Assembly (NCBI GenBank): GCA_900473685.1
Contig: UCNE01000018.1
Span: 62,001 to 126,000 of the forward strand
Length of the DNA stretch: 64,000 nucleotides
Reading direction: 5' to 3'
DNA from: Hyphomicrobiales bacterium
GTDB lineage: Bacteria; Pseudomonadota; Alphaproteobacteria; Rhizobiales; Rhizobiaceae
The position numbers and the translations under genes were made by a program. A model generated the notes under the pieces. The model saw nothing but the letters and a program-made list of their open reading frames with translations. It did no database searches and had not been told where the DNA came from. Every line of letters starts with the position of its first letter. Within the stretch, counting starts at the first letter, position 1. Below, piece after piece: positions 44,767 through 53,268 of this stretch.

Positions 44767-45423
44767 TCAGAAATTTTCCTGATAGAACTTCTCGATTTCG
44801 GACACGGGATTGCGCGTCTGCGTGACATCCTCGTAGCTGATCGTGCCCGTATCCCAGCCGAACATGTCGCCGGTGATCATGCCGAATGGTTCCGGCGCTG
44901 CCGTCAATTCCGACTGCACCTTGTCGGCATCCAGAAGCACGCTGACGAGGGTTTGAAATGCCGGTCCTCCGTCCATGCCGCTTTCGTCGCTATAGGCGAC
45001 CGAACGCGCACCGGCAATCGCTGCGTCGCGGGTGCCGAAATAACGCAGGCTGTTCTGGTCTTCCGGGCGCAGGTTGTCATAGTACTCGATGAAGGCACGG
45101 TAATAGGCCTTGTGATCGCCCGTCTCGCTGTATTTGCCAAAGGCCTGGTATTCGCGCGCGGCGAGCTGCGGTGACAGCGTGTTGCTCCACTCGTCTCTCG
45201 TCAATGCCGGATATTTTTCCTGCACCCGCTTGGTCCGGCCAAGAAACAGAAGCGCTTCTGCAGAAAGCGAGACACGCGAGGACGGATCGTAGCCGCCAGT
45301 CGAAAATGCGGCTGCACCTCCGTCTTCCCGGCTGCCCGGCGCTCCTTGCGCTGCGGCGCGGCCAGCCAGATTGTTCAGGCCATCTCCGGCGGCTGAAGAA
45401 TTCAATCTGTTTGCGATCTGCAT
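44767..45423 (-). CDS. Unknown conserved-looking protein between pcm and nlpD
   Basis: The protein is 218 residues from the ATG at 45423, with GCAGGAGACGG upstream. It has no signal peptide or membrane helix. The N-terminal 45 residues are Gly/Ala/Ser-rich. Then comes SSRVSLSAEALLFL, a type of motif seen near the N-terminus of flagellar secreted proteins, and an acidic helical remainder (YPALTRDEWSNTLSPQLAAREYQAFGKY, AYYRAFIEYYDNLRPEDQN) ending PVSEIEKFYQENF. I do not recognise the family. A perfect CtrA-type box lies about 130 bp upstream, so cell-cycle or motility control is possible. Confidence 0.75.
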   Translation of the reverse strand: MQIANRLNSSAAGDGLNNLAGRAAAQGAPGSREDGGAAAFSTGGYDPSSRVSLSAEALLFLGRTKRVQEKYPALTRDEWSNTLSPQLAAREYQAFGKYSETGDHKAYYRAFIEYYDNLRPEDQNSLRYFGTRDAAIAGARSVAYSDESGMDGGPAFQTLVSVLLDADKVQSELTAAPEPFGMITGDMFGWDTGTISYEDVTQTRNPVSEIEKFYQENF

Positions 45424-45555
45424 CTGCCGTCTCCTGCGTTTTAACGCCTGGAATGAAGCTGACACATGCGCTTCCGGTCAGAGGTCAGCCCGTCTGTATG
45501 ACTTTGGTGCGCATGTTTCGGTTAGGCCCCGAAGCTTGTGCGAAACTGACGATAG

Positions 45556-45570
45556 TTAACCAAAAATTAA
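45556..45570. promoter_or_regulatory. CtrA-type binding site TTAA-N7-TTAA
   Basis: GTTAACCAAAAATTAAC has TTAA at 45556-45559 and at 45567-45570 with exactly 7 bp between them, matching the alphaproteobacterial CtrA consensus TTAA-N7-TTAA with C following. It lies in the 302-bp gap between pcm (stop at 45726) and the unknown gene (start at 45423), on the promoter side of the latter. The rest of that gap shows no gene. Confidence 0.65.
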
Positions 45571-45725
45571 CGCTTTGTTTTCGCAAGGAGAAATCACTTA
45601 ACAAGCAAGACCGCACAGACACGGCCATGGCACGAGGCCGCAGCGCGCAGCGGAATCGGTCTACCCACACGACGTTTTTCCGGGTTGATTGGAAATCCGA
45701 CGTTAGTCCAAAGGATATCGGAGCT

Positions 45726-46364
45726 TCAGAGGAAGGATGCGACTTGCGGCACGACCGGAAGATAGGGTGCCTCGAACAGGTCTTCGCGATCGAACCGGCT
45801 GCCGGTGCGTGTCAATCGGACGATCCGGCATTCGGTTTCGCTCATCATGATCGGCACGACGAGAATGCCACCCGATACGAGATGATCGGAAAAAACCCGT
45901 GGCAGGCTGGAGAAGGCCGTGGTGACGAGGATACGGTCAAAGGTCCCCTCGCCGGTCGGGCCGATGCTGCCATCCGCCTGGCGAACGATCACATTGCGGA
46001 TGCCGGCTTTCTCCAGGTTTCGCTGAGCGCCGGTGACGAGCGTCTTGTAGCGCTCGATGGTCAGGATACGTTCGGCGATCCGTCCCATCACGCCGGCGGT
46101 AAAGCCGCTGCCGGTGCCAACCTCAAGGACGCGCTGTCCCGGCTTGACGTTGAGGCTGTGTAACAACCGGACAGAAAAATCGAAGCCTTCCATGAACGCA
46201 CCGCATTCCAGCGGAACGAGCCGTGAGGAATAGGCGTTTTCCTGATATTGCGGCGGCGTAAAAATCGTCCGCGGCGTCTGCTCGACGGCGTTGAGCAATT
46301 CCTTGTTGGAAATCCCTTCGGCCCGCAAACGCAGCACCAAAGCGGCAAATCCTTCCTGCTCCAT
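45726..46364 (-). CDS. pcm: Protein-L-isoaspartate O-methyltransferase
   Basis: A 212-residue SAM-dependent methyltransferase starting at the ATG at 46364, 11 bp after the surE stop. It has the PCMT motif I VLEVGTGSGFTAGVMG, post-I ERY, and substrate-loop motif RQADGSIGPTGEGTFDRILVTTAFSSLP. It repairs isoaspartyl residues in aged proteins. SurE-Pcm adjacency is conserved widely. The open frame upstream belongs to the surE region and is ignored. Confidence 0.95.
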   Translation of the reverse strand: MEQEGFAALVLRLRAEGISNKELLNAVEQTPRTIFTPPQYQENAYSSRLVPLECGAFMEGFDFSVRLLHSLNVKPGQRVLEVGTGSGFTAGVMGRIAERILTIERYKTLVTGAQRNLEKAGIRNVIVRQADGSIGPTGEGTFDRILVTTAFSSLPRVFSDHLVSGGILVVPIMMSETECRIVRLTRTGSRFDREDLFEAPYLPVVPQVASFL

Positions 46365-46375
46365 GACGCGCGGGC

Positions 46376-47146
46376 TCAATCGGCGTCTCCGTCGAGAAGC
46401 GCGCGGGCGACACGGTCCTGCACGGCATAATCGGTCAGATCCAGCTTCAAGGGCGTCACGGAGATCTTGTGCTCGCGGATCGCATGGATATCGGTTCCCG
46501 CCCGGAAGTCGCCGTGGCGCTCGCCAAAACGGAGCCAATAGTAGGGATGGCCGCGGCCGTCGGAGCGCTCGTCGATCGACAGGCCGAAATCAAGCTTGCC
46601 CTGGCAGGTCACCTCCGTACCTGTCACGGCATCTGCCGAACAGTTCGGAAAATTCAGATTGAGGAAGGTGCCATCCGGCAGATCGAGCCGCATCAGCTTT
46701 TTCAAAAGCTTGGGTGCATGTGTTTCCACCACGTCCCACGGAACAATGCCGCCATCCGCATGCCGATAGGCCTGGCTGAGCGCAAAGGAGCGGATACCCT
46801 GCAGCGTGCCTTCGATCGCACCGGCGATCGTACCGGAATAGGTGACGTCGTCGGCCATGTTGGCGCCGACATTGACACCCGACAGGATGAGGTCTGGCTT
46901 GACGTCGAGAACCTTGCGCACGCCCATGATGACGCAATCAGTTGGCGTACCGCGCAGCGCAAAATGCTTTTCCGAAATCTGCCGCAGCCGCAACGGCTCC
47001 GATAGCGTCAAGGAATGCGCAAGCCCGCTTTGGTCCGTTTCCGGCGCCACCACCCAGACATCATCAGAGAGCGTCCGGGCGATGCGCTCCAGAACGGCAA
47101 GGCCTTCGGCATGGATGCCATCGTCATTTGTCAGCAGAATTCGCAT
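46376..47146 (-). CDS. surE: 5'/3'-nucleotidase SurE
   Basis: The 256-residue enzyme has the SurE signature at its N-terminus ([15 protein letters not shown], with the metal-binding Asp pair) and the second motif [25 protein letters not shown]. It hydrolyses nucleoside monophosphates and exopolyphosphate. It lies 25 bp downstream of serS and upstream of pcm on the same strand, so serS-surE-pcm probably form one operon. Confidence 0.96.
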   Translation of the reverse strand: MRILLTNDDGIHAEGLAVLERIARTLSDDVWVVAPETDQSGLAHSLTLSEPLRLRQISEKHFALRGTPTDCVIMGVRKVLDVKPDLILSGVNVGANMADDVTYSGTIAGAIEGTLQGIRSFALSQAYRHADGGIVPWDVVETHAPKLLKKLMRLDLPDGTFLNLNFPNCSADAVTGTEVTCQGKLDFGLSIDERSDGRGHPYYWLRFGERHGDFRAGTDIHAIREHKISVTPLKLDLTDYAVQDRVARALLDGDAD

Positions 47147-47171
47147 CTTAATCCCTGCCGCAAGACGCGGC

Positions 47172-48455
47172 TCAACCGGCCTTTTCGATCTTCGTGAGGC
47201 CGCCCATATAGGGCAACAATACGTCCGGGATGGTTACCGATCCGTCTTCATTCAGATAGTTTTCGATGACGGCGATCAGCGCGCGGCCGACAGCTGTGCC
47301 GGAGCCGTTCAGCGTGTGAACGAACTTCAGGGCCTTGTCGTCCTTCGCCCGGTAGCGGGTGTTCATCCGCCGGGCCTGGAAATCGCCACACACAGAGCAG
47401 GACGAAATTTCGCGATAGGCGTCCTGCCCCGGCAGCCAGACTTCCAGATCGTAAGTCTTGCGGGCGCCAAACCCCATGTCGCCGGTGCAGAGCGTCATGA
47501 CGCGATAGTGCAGACCGAGGCGTTTCAACACTTCTTCGGCGCAGGCCGTCATGCGCTCATGTTCGCCGATCGAGTTGTCCGCATCGGTGATCGACACGAG
47601 TTCGACCTTGTTGAACTGATGCTGGCGCAGCATGCCACGGGTATCGCGTCCGGCAGAACCTGCCTCGGAACGGAAGCAAGGTGTCAGCGCCGTGAAGCGC
47701 AGCGGCAGGGCGTCTGCGTCAAGGATCTGTTCGCGCACCATGTTGGTCAACGGGACTTCAGCCGTCGGGATCAGCCAGCGGCCATCCGTGGTCCTGAACA
47801 GATCCTCGGAGAATTTCGGCAACTGCCCCGTGCCGTACATGGCCTCGTCCCGTGTCATCAGCGGCGGCTGGACTTCCAGATAGCCATGCTCGCCGGTGTG
47901 CAGGTCGAGCATGAACTGGCCGAGCGCCCGTTCGAGGCGCGCAAGCTGCCCCTTGACGATGGTGAAGCGCGAACCGGCAATCCTGGCGGCGCCTTCGAAA
48001 TCGAGCCAGCCGAGCTCTTCGCCGATTTCGAAATGTTCCTTCGGCTGGTGATTCCAGCCCGGCTTCTGGCCATGGCTGAGCTTGACCACGTTGCCGTGTT
48101 CGTCACTGCCGACAGGAACGTCGTCGAGCGGAATATTTGGAATGCTGGACAGGGCCTCGATGAGGGCGGCGTCCGTCAGCCGGTTTTCCTCTTCCAACGC
48201 CGGCATCGTCGTCTTCAGCTCGGCCACTTCCGCCTTCAGCTTGTCGGCAAGCTCGCTATTCTTCTGCGCCATCGCAGCGCCGATTTCCTTGGAAGCGGCA
48301 TTGCGGCGCGACTGCATGTCCTGCAGCGACTGGACGAGGGAGCGGCGCTTTTCATCGAGCGAAATCAGTGCAGCCGACAGGGGCTCGGCGCCGCGCTTTG
48401 CAAGTGCGGCGTCCAGGGCTTCGGCATTATCCCTAATCCATTTGATATCAAGCAT
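47172..48455 (-). CDS. serS: Seryl-tRNA synthetase
   Basis: A 427-residue class II synthetase. The N-terminal coiled-coil arm (about 30-105) that grips the tRNA-Ser long arm is followed by the catalytic domain: motif 2 [29 protein letters not shown] sequence (residues about 270-290), serine-binding TAEVPLTNM and motif 3 near the end, [18 protein letters not shown]. It charges tRNA-Ser and, indirectly, supplies selenocysteine and formylation substrates. It is located downstream of tatC across a small hairpin. Confidence 0.97.
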   Translation of the reverse strand: MLDIKWIRDNAEALDAALAKRGAEPLSAALISLDEKRRSLVQSLQDMQSRRNAASKEIGAAMAQKNSELADKLKAEVAELKTTMPALEEENRLTDAALIEALSSIPNIPLDDVPVGSDEHGNVVKLSHGQKPGWNHQPKEHFEIGEELGWLDFEGAARIAGSRFTIVKGQLARLERALGQFMLDLHTGEHGYLEVQPPLMTRDEAMYGTGQLPKFSEDLFRTTDGRWLIPTAEVPLTNMVREQILDADALPLRFTALTPCFRSEAGSAGRDTRGMLRQHQFNKVELVSITDADNSIGEHERMTACAEEVLKRLGLHYRVMTLCTGDMGFGARKTYDLEVWLPGQDAYREISSCSVCGDFQARRMNTRYRAKDDKALKFVHTLNGSGTAVGRALIAVIENYLNEDGSVTIPDVLLPYMGGLTKIEKAG

Positions 48456-48506
48456 GGTCGTTCAGGTCCTGATCGGTCTTGGTAAAAACTGAGACCCGAA
48501 CGCATT

Positions 48507-48530
48507 GGCTGATACACAAGCGTATCAGCC
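48507..48530 (-). terminator. Hairpin overlapping the tatC stop codon
   Basis: A perfect 9-bp inverted repeat GGCTGATAC/GTATCAGCC with loop ACAAGC spans the tatC TGA (48525-48527). There is no T-run. It may slow degradation from the 3' end or reduce read-through into serS. Confidence 0.45.
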
Positions 48531-49343
48531 GGCGTTTTCCTCCGCCTCGGCAACCTCGCGCGCAGCTGCGTCGCGCGCCCGTTGCCGCTCGATGAGTCGG
48601 GCCGTGTAGATGGAAATCTCGTAGAGAAGGATGGCAGGCAGGGCAAGGCCGATCTGGGATACCGGATCCGGCGGCGTCAGGATGGCGGCGGCGATGAACG
48701 CGATGACGATGGCGTATTTCCGCTTTTCCTTCAGGCCGTCCGCAGTGACGAAACCGACGCGCGCAAGCAGTGTGGTGATGACAGGCAGCTGGAACACCAG
48801 ACCGAACGCGAAGATCAGCGACATGATCAGGCTCAGATATTCCGAAACCTTAGGCAGAAGCTGGATCGACACCTGCCCGTTGCTGCCATCCTGCTGCATG
48901 GCCAGGAAGAACCACATGACCATCGGCGTGAAGAAGAAATAGACGAGGCAACCGCCGAGAATGAAGAGAATGGGCGATGCAATCAGGAACGGCAGGAAAG
49001 CCGCGCGCTCGTTCTTGTAAAGCCCGGGTGCGACGAATTTGTAGACCTGCGAGGCAATCACCGGAAACGCGATCACCAGCGCGCTGAACATCGCCACCTT
49101 GATCTGGGTGAAGAAAAACTCCTGCGGCGCGGTATAGATCAGCTCAACCGAGCCATGATTGAGACCCGCCCAATCCACCGCCCATTTGAAGGGCTGGACA
49201 AGAATGTTGAAGATACCCTTGGCAAAATAGAAGCAGACGAGAAAGGCCACGAAGAACGCGCCGACAGCCCACATCAGGCGCGCGCGCAGTTCAATCAGGT
49301 GCGCCATCAGCGGCTGGGGCTTGTCTTCGATATCGCCGCTCAT
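48525..49343 (-). CDS. tatC: Twin-arginine translocase subunit TatC
   Basis: A 272-residue six-TM protein with the TatC N-terminal motif KPQPLMAHLIELRARLMWAVG (the conserved HL.ELR), FVAPGLYKNERAAFLPFL with the family Glu in the first cytoplasmic loop (PGLYKNER), and ALPAILLYEISIYTARL near the end. It recognises twin-arginine signal peptides together with TatB. The gene overlaps tatB by 4 bp. The C-terminal tail is Ala/Glu-rich. Confidence 0.97.
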   Translation of the reverse strand: MSGDIEDKPQPLMAHLIELRARLMWAVGAFFVAFLVCFYFAKGIFNILVQPFKWAVDWAGLNHGSVELIYTAPQEFFFTQIKVAMFSALVIAFPVIASQVYKFVAPGLYKNERAAFLPFLIASPILFILGGCLVYFFFTPMVMWFFLAMQQDGSNGQVSIQLLPKVSEYLSLIMSLIFAFGLVFQLPVITTLLARVGFVTADGLKEKRKYAIVIAFIAAAILTPPDPVSQIGLALPAILLYEISIYTARLIERQRARDAAAREVAEAEENAG

Positions 49344-49981
49344 GCGTCACCTTTTTTCTTCGTCGTCTTGGCAGCAGGCTTGCGGACGGCTGGCGTCACA
49401 CTGTCAGCCACGGTCGCCTTCGCCTTCTTCGCAGGAGCCTTCGCAACGGGCGAAATGGCGGCCTCGGCAACCACGGCCTTCGGCTTGGCAACCCGCTTGG
49501 CCTTCGGCTTTTCTGCTGCGGCGGCGCGGTCCATCTGCTTGGCAGCCGACGCAAGCGCTGCGGCTGAAACCGGATCGGCCTTGGGCTGGTCCTGCGGCGC
49601 CGCGGCTTCGGCCGAAACAGTGGCCGGAGGGACACCGTCCTGGGCCTTCGGCGCAGAATCGGTGGTTGTCGCCTTCTGCAGATCGGCCTTGATCTCGTTG
49701 CCCATCTGCCTGAGCGGGTTCATCGCCTCGCGGATGGTGTTGGCCGGATTGAGCTTCTGCGCGTCGCTCAACGTCTTTCGCACGTCGTCGAGGTCGGCTT
49801 CCTTCAACGCTTCGTCGAATTGCTGGCGGAAATCGTTCGCCATGCCGCGCATCTTCGTCATCATCTTGCCGAATGTTCGCAGCATCGGCGGCAGGTCCTT
49901 CGGACCGACGACGATAATCAGAACGATGGCGATAACGACAAGCTCGGTCCAGCCGACATCAAGCATTCTCAGGAACTCCAC
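49340..49981 (-). CDS. tatB: Sec-independent translocase subunit TatB
   Basis: The 213-residue protein has the N-terminal helix and hinge characteristic of TatB, DVGWTELVVIAIVLIIVVGPKDLP, with the acidic/GP hinge and the amphipathic helix following (LRTFGKMMTKMRGMANDFR). The second half is an Ala/Lys/Pro-rich low-complexity tail typical for alphaproteobacterial TatB. It forms the receptor with TatC. tatA lies 57 bp upstream. Confidence 0.95.
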   Translation of the reverse strand: MEFLRMLDVGWTELVVIAIVLIIVVGPKDLPPMLRTFGKMMTKMRGMANDFRQQFDEALKEADLDDVRKTLSDAQKLNPANTIREAMNPLRQMGNEIKADLQKATTTDSAPKAQDGVPPATVSAEAAAPQDQPKADPVSAAALASAAKQMDRAAAAEKPKAKRVAKPKAVVAEAAISPVAKAPAKKAKATVADSVTPAVRKPAAKTTKKKGDA

Positions 49982-50038
49982 AAAACCGAAGGCGGCAGGG
50001 CCTGCCGTGCGGGGTCAGGCCCTGGACAAAATTCATGA

Positions 50039-50245
50039 TCAGCGGACTTCGTCGGATTTGTGTTCGACCGTCTTGCCGTCAACGCCCTTGTCAGCCGCTG
50101 CCGTCTCGTCTTCGGTCATGCCCTTCTTGAAGCTCTTGATGCCCTTGGCAACATCACCCATCAGTTCCGGGATCTTGCCACGGCCGAACAGCAGCAGAAC
50201 GACGACCAGAACGATCAGCCAATGCCAGATACTAAAGGAACCCAT
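50039..50245 (-). CDS. tatA: Sec-independent translocase subunit TatA
   Basis: The protein is 68 residues from the ATG at 50245, preceded by AAGGGAG; the longer frame to 50290 lacks support. The N-terminus [21 protein letters not shown] with [24 protein letters not shown] is the TatA transmembrane helix, hinge and amphipathic helix. It forms the pore-like assembly that passes folded proteins. It is the first gene of tatABC. Confidence 0.97.
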   Translation of the reverse strand: MGSFSIWHWLIVLVVVLLLFGRGKIPELMGDVAKGIKSFKKGMTEDETAAADKGVDGKTVEHKSDEVR

Positions 50246-50481
50246 ATTCTTACTCCCTTGAAGCCTGTAACCCCGATTTAAGATGTTCAACCATCTTTTT
50301 CAAACAGCAATCCGTTTCGCTGGTTAGCGGAAAGGCGCCCGTCGCGCAATCCTTACACCGAGACTGCGGCGGAGATACAGCCAACTGTATGAATATCCGA
50401 ACTTTCCAGCGCATTCTGACGCTAAGTTCACGAGGACGTGGACCGCAGAACCGATGGAAGGAACAGGATGAAGGCGCTGCA

Positions 50482-51216
50482 CTATTCGCCGTCGCCGCCC
50501 GACGGCGGCAGGAGGCCGAGTTCTTCCAGATCGAGCTGGGTAATCGGATCCTCGTCCTCGCCAAAACCGTCGTCACCAAGTGGCACGGGAATCTGGAAAT
50601 TTGCCGGAATACGGCCGGACAGCAGCCCTGCCCCCTTCAGCTCTTCCAGGCCCGGAAGATCGCGCAATTCCTCCAGCCCGAAGTGATCGAGGAAGTCCCG
50701 CGTGCTGCCGAACGTCACCGGTCTTCCGGGTGTCCGCCGCCGCCCGCGAAAACGGATCCAGCCCGCTTCCATCAGCACATCCAATGTCCCCTTGGACGTC
50801 TGCACGCCGCGAATATCCTCGATTTCGGCCCGTGTCACCGGCTGGTGATAGGCAATGATCGCCAGTACTTCGAGGGCGGCGCGCGACAGCTTGCGCACCT
50901 CGTTTTCATCGGTCTGCACAACGAAGGACAAATCCGCGGCGGTGCGGAACGCCCAGTGATCGGCGACCTGCAACAGATTGACGCCCCGCCCCGCATAGAT
51001 AGATTTCAGCCGCATCATGATACGGCGCACATCCGCTCCCTGCGGTAATCGCGCGGCAATATATCCCTCGGAAACCGGCTGGGCAGAGGCAAAAACCAAT
51101 GCCTCGGCAATGCGCTCGGCTTCCAGTTCAATGCGCGGGTCAATCGGGGGAATGGTTGTCTCTGCGCCGTCCTCTTCGTCGATCATCCCCGGCAGGCGCT
51201 CTTGCGGCTCAATCAC
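50482..51216 (-). CDS. scpB: Segregation and condensation protein ScpB
   Basis: The 244-residue protein has two winged-helix domains: RIAEALVFASAQPVSEGYIAARLPQG and KLSRAALEVLAIIAYHQPVTRAEIEDIRGV, the latter strongly diagnostic of ScpB. It binds ScpA and SMC in the condensin that organises and segregates the chromosome. I start at GTG 51216 because GGAGG lies 6 nt upstream and the codon overlaps the scpA end by 8 nt. An in-frame ATG at 51186 would give a 234-residue form. Confidence 0.93.
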   Translation of the reverse strand: MIEPQERLPGMIDEEDGAETTIPPIDPRIELEAERIAEALVFASAQPVSEGYIAARLPQGADVRRIMMRLKSIYAGRGVNLLQVADHWAFRTAADLSFVVQTDENEVRKLSRAALEVLAIIAYHQPVTRAEIEDIRGVQTSKGTLDVLMEAGWIRFRGRRRTPGRPVTFGSTRDFLDHFGLEELRDLPGLEELKGAGLLSGRIPANFQIPVPLGDDGFGEDEDPITQLDLEELGLLPPSGGDGE

Positions 51217-52075
51217 GCCCCGCCTCCATCGCCGCCAGCCCTTCGGGCGTGAGCGGATTTGGTCCCTGCCGCAGATAGATCGGCGCAAAGGCGCCATCCT
51301 GGCGGATTTCAAGGCGCCCTTCACGCACCATTTCCAGCGACGCGGCAAAGGAGCTGGCGATCGCCGTGGCGCGCTCCTTCGGGCTGGTCATGTACCGTAG
51401 CAGGAAATGATCAAGCGCCGTCCAGTCGACCATATCGCCGACCAGCCGCGCCAGCACGAGCCGCGCATCGGCAAGCGACCAGACCTGCCGCTTCTCGATG
51501 GTCACCTGCACCACCGCCTCGCGCTGGCGCAGCGAAGCATAGGCATTGAGCAGATCGTAGAGCGAAGCCTCGAACGCCGATTTCCTTTCGACCGGAATAT
51601 GTTCTGGCGCGCCACGGGCAAACACGTCGCGGCCAAGCCGGTTGCGGTTGATCAGGCGGGTGGCAGCCTCGCGCATGGCCTCAAGCCGCTTGAGGCGGAA
51701 CGCCAGCGCCGACGCCATCTCCTCGCCTGATGGGCCTTCGTCCTTGGCCTGCTGTGGAATGAGCAGTCTTGATTTCAGGAACGCAAGCCACGCGGCCATC
51801 ACCAGGTAGTCGGCAGCAAGCTCAAGCCGGATGCTGCGGGCGCGCTCGATGAAGGCAATGTATTGCTCGGCCAGCGCCAGGACGGAGATACGCGAAAGAT
51901 CGACGCGCTGGTTGCGGGCAAGATGCAGCAGCAGGTCGAGCGGACCTTCGAAACCGGCGATATCGACGACAAGCTCTTCCTCGTGCAGGCCGCGATCGGA
52001 CGGTTCGTCCTGCCACAGAGGGTCCATCGGCGCCCGTGTCACCGGTTTCTTCTGTGTGTCGCCGGCGTTACTCAC
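51209..52075 (-). CDS. scpA: Segregation and condensation protein ScpA (kleisin)
   Basis: A 288-residue kleisin starting at GTG 52075. The ScpA N-terminal motif FEGPLDLLLHLARNQRVDLSRISVLALAEQYI and the helix pair AADYLVMAAWLAFLKSRLLIPQ are unmistakable, and the C-terminal winged helix appears as EMVREGRLEIRQDGAFAPIYL. It bridges the SMC heads. It lies between nagZ (33 bp upstream) and scpB (overlapping), the usual alphaproteobacterial cluster. Confidence 0.95.
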   Translation of the reverse strand: MSNAGDTQKKPVTRAPMDPLWQDEPSDRGLHEEELVVDIAGFEGPLDLLLHLARNQRVDLSRISVLALAEQYIAFIERARSIRLELAADYLVMAAWLAFLKSRLLIPQQAKDEGPSGEEMASALAFRLKRLEAMREAATRLINRNRLGRDVFARGAPEHIPVERKSAFEASLYDLLNAYASLRQREAVVQVTIEKRQVWSLADARLVLARLVGDMVDWTALDHFLLRYMTSPKERATAIASSFAASLEMVREGRLEIRQDGAFAPIYLRQGPNPLTPEGLAAMEAGRD

Positions 52076-52108
52076 GATTGCCCTACCCCTGAAATCAGCC
52101 CATGCCTC

Positions 52109-53125
52109 CTACGCGATGACCAGCATGCTGTTAAATTCGTCGCGAAGCGCTGCCTCGTCGGAGGCGTCGGGCTTGGCAAAACCAGCCTCGACAGCCTTCA
52201 CACGCCGCAGCCTGTCTCCGGAAATGACCGGCACGACCCGCGCTACCTGATGCATTTCATCCATGATGCCATGGCAATGCAACACCAGATCGAGCCCGGC
52301 AGCAATAATCCCGCGTGCCCGCGTTTCGATATCGCCCGCCAACGCATTCATCGAGACATCGTCCGACATCAGCAAGCCGTCAAAACCGATATGGCCACGG
52401 ATGACATCACGCACCACCTTGGCCGAGGTCGTTGCCGGATTATCCGGATCGATGGCAGTGAAGACGATATGGGCCGACATGCCCATCAGTTCGTCTTTCA
52501 TCGCCACGAACGGCAGGAAATCGCTCTTGGCCAGTTCGTCGAAGGAAACATCGACCACCGGCAGCTTGTGATGCGAATCGACAAAGGCCCGGCCATGGCC
52601 CGGCATATGCTTCATCACCGGCAGCATGCCGCCAGCCTTCAGACCGGCCGACGCTGCAGCGCCGATTTCGGCAACGGCGCGCGGATCGTAGCCATAGGCG
52701 CGATTGCCGATGACATCACTGCTGCCTTCGATCGGCACATCCAGCACCGGCAGGCAATCGATGGTGATGCCGAACCGCATCAGGTCGAACGCATGCAGGC
52801 GCGACATCAGCCACGCGGCACGCAGGCCCTGTTCGCGGTCGCGGCGATAAATCTCGCCGATAGCCGCACCATTGGGATACTGCGCCACGATCGGCGGGCG
52901 GATGCGCTGGACGCGGCCACCTTCCTGGTCGATCAGCACCGGCGCATCGGGATTGCCGATGCTGTCGCGCAAGGATGCCGTCAGATCGGCGATCTGGTTG
53001 GCTTCGCCAATATTGCGTCCGAACAGAATAAAGCCCCACGGACGCTCGTCCGCAAAGAAGGCCTTTTCGTCCGGGGTGATGGTCAGGCCCTTGCAGCCCG
53101 AAATGAATGCTTTTGATTCGGTCAT
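52109..53125 (-). CDS. nagZ: Beta-N-acetylglucosaminidase NagZ
   Basis: A 338-residue GH3 enzyme with the NagZ motifs: LIDQEGGRVQRI, the catalytic His loop KHMPGHG near residue 165 and nucleophile Asp in LLMSDDVSMNAL. It removes GlcNAc from anhydro-muropeptides in peptidoglycan recycling, in the cytoplasm. The position between a SPOR protein and scpAB is conserved in rhizobia. A terminator separates it from the SPOR gene upstream. Confidence 0.95.
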   Translation of the reverse strand: MTESKAFISGCKGLTITPDEKAFFADERPWGFILFGRNIGEANQIADLTASLRDSIGNPDAPVLIDQEGGRVQRIRPPIVAQYPNGAAIGEIYRRDREQGLRAAWLMSRLHAFDLMRFGITIDCLPVLDVPIEGSSDVIGNRAYGYDPRAVAEIGAAASAGLKAGGMLPVMKHMPGHGRAFVDSHHKLPVVDVSFDELAKSDFLPFVAMKDELMGMSAHIVFTAIDPDNPATTSAKVVRDVIRGHIGFDGLLMSDDVSMNALAGDIETRARGIIAAGLDLVLHCHGIMDEMHQVARVVPVISGDRLRRVKAVEAGFAKPDASDEAALRDEFNSMLVIA

Positions 53126-53216
53126 GCCGCATGATAGCCGCAGCCCCCGGCAACGCGAAAGCCGGTTTCTCGTCTTGTCTCAGCATTCGCAGCACCTGCG
53201 GCCGGCTTCGAACATG

Positions 53217-53246
53217 AAAAAGGCGCGACCAGTGGCCGCGCCTTTT
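53217..53246 (-). terminator. Terminator of the SPOR gene
   Basis: AAAAGGCGCGgCC/GGtCGCGCCTTTT hairpin followed on the minus strand by TTTTTCATG. It lies about 25 bp beyond the SPOR stop, before nagZ. Confidence 0.85.
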
Positions 53247-53268
53247 GTAGGCTGGTCGTTGGACCAGA

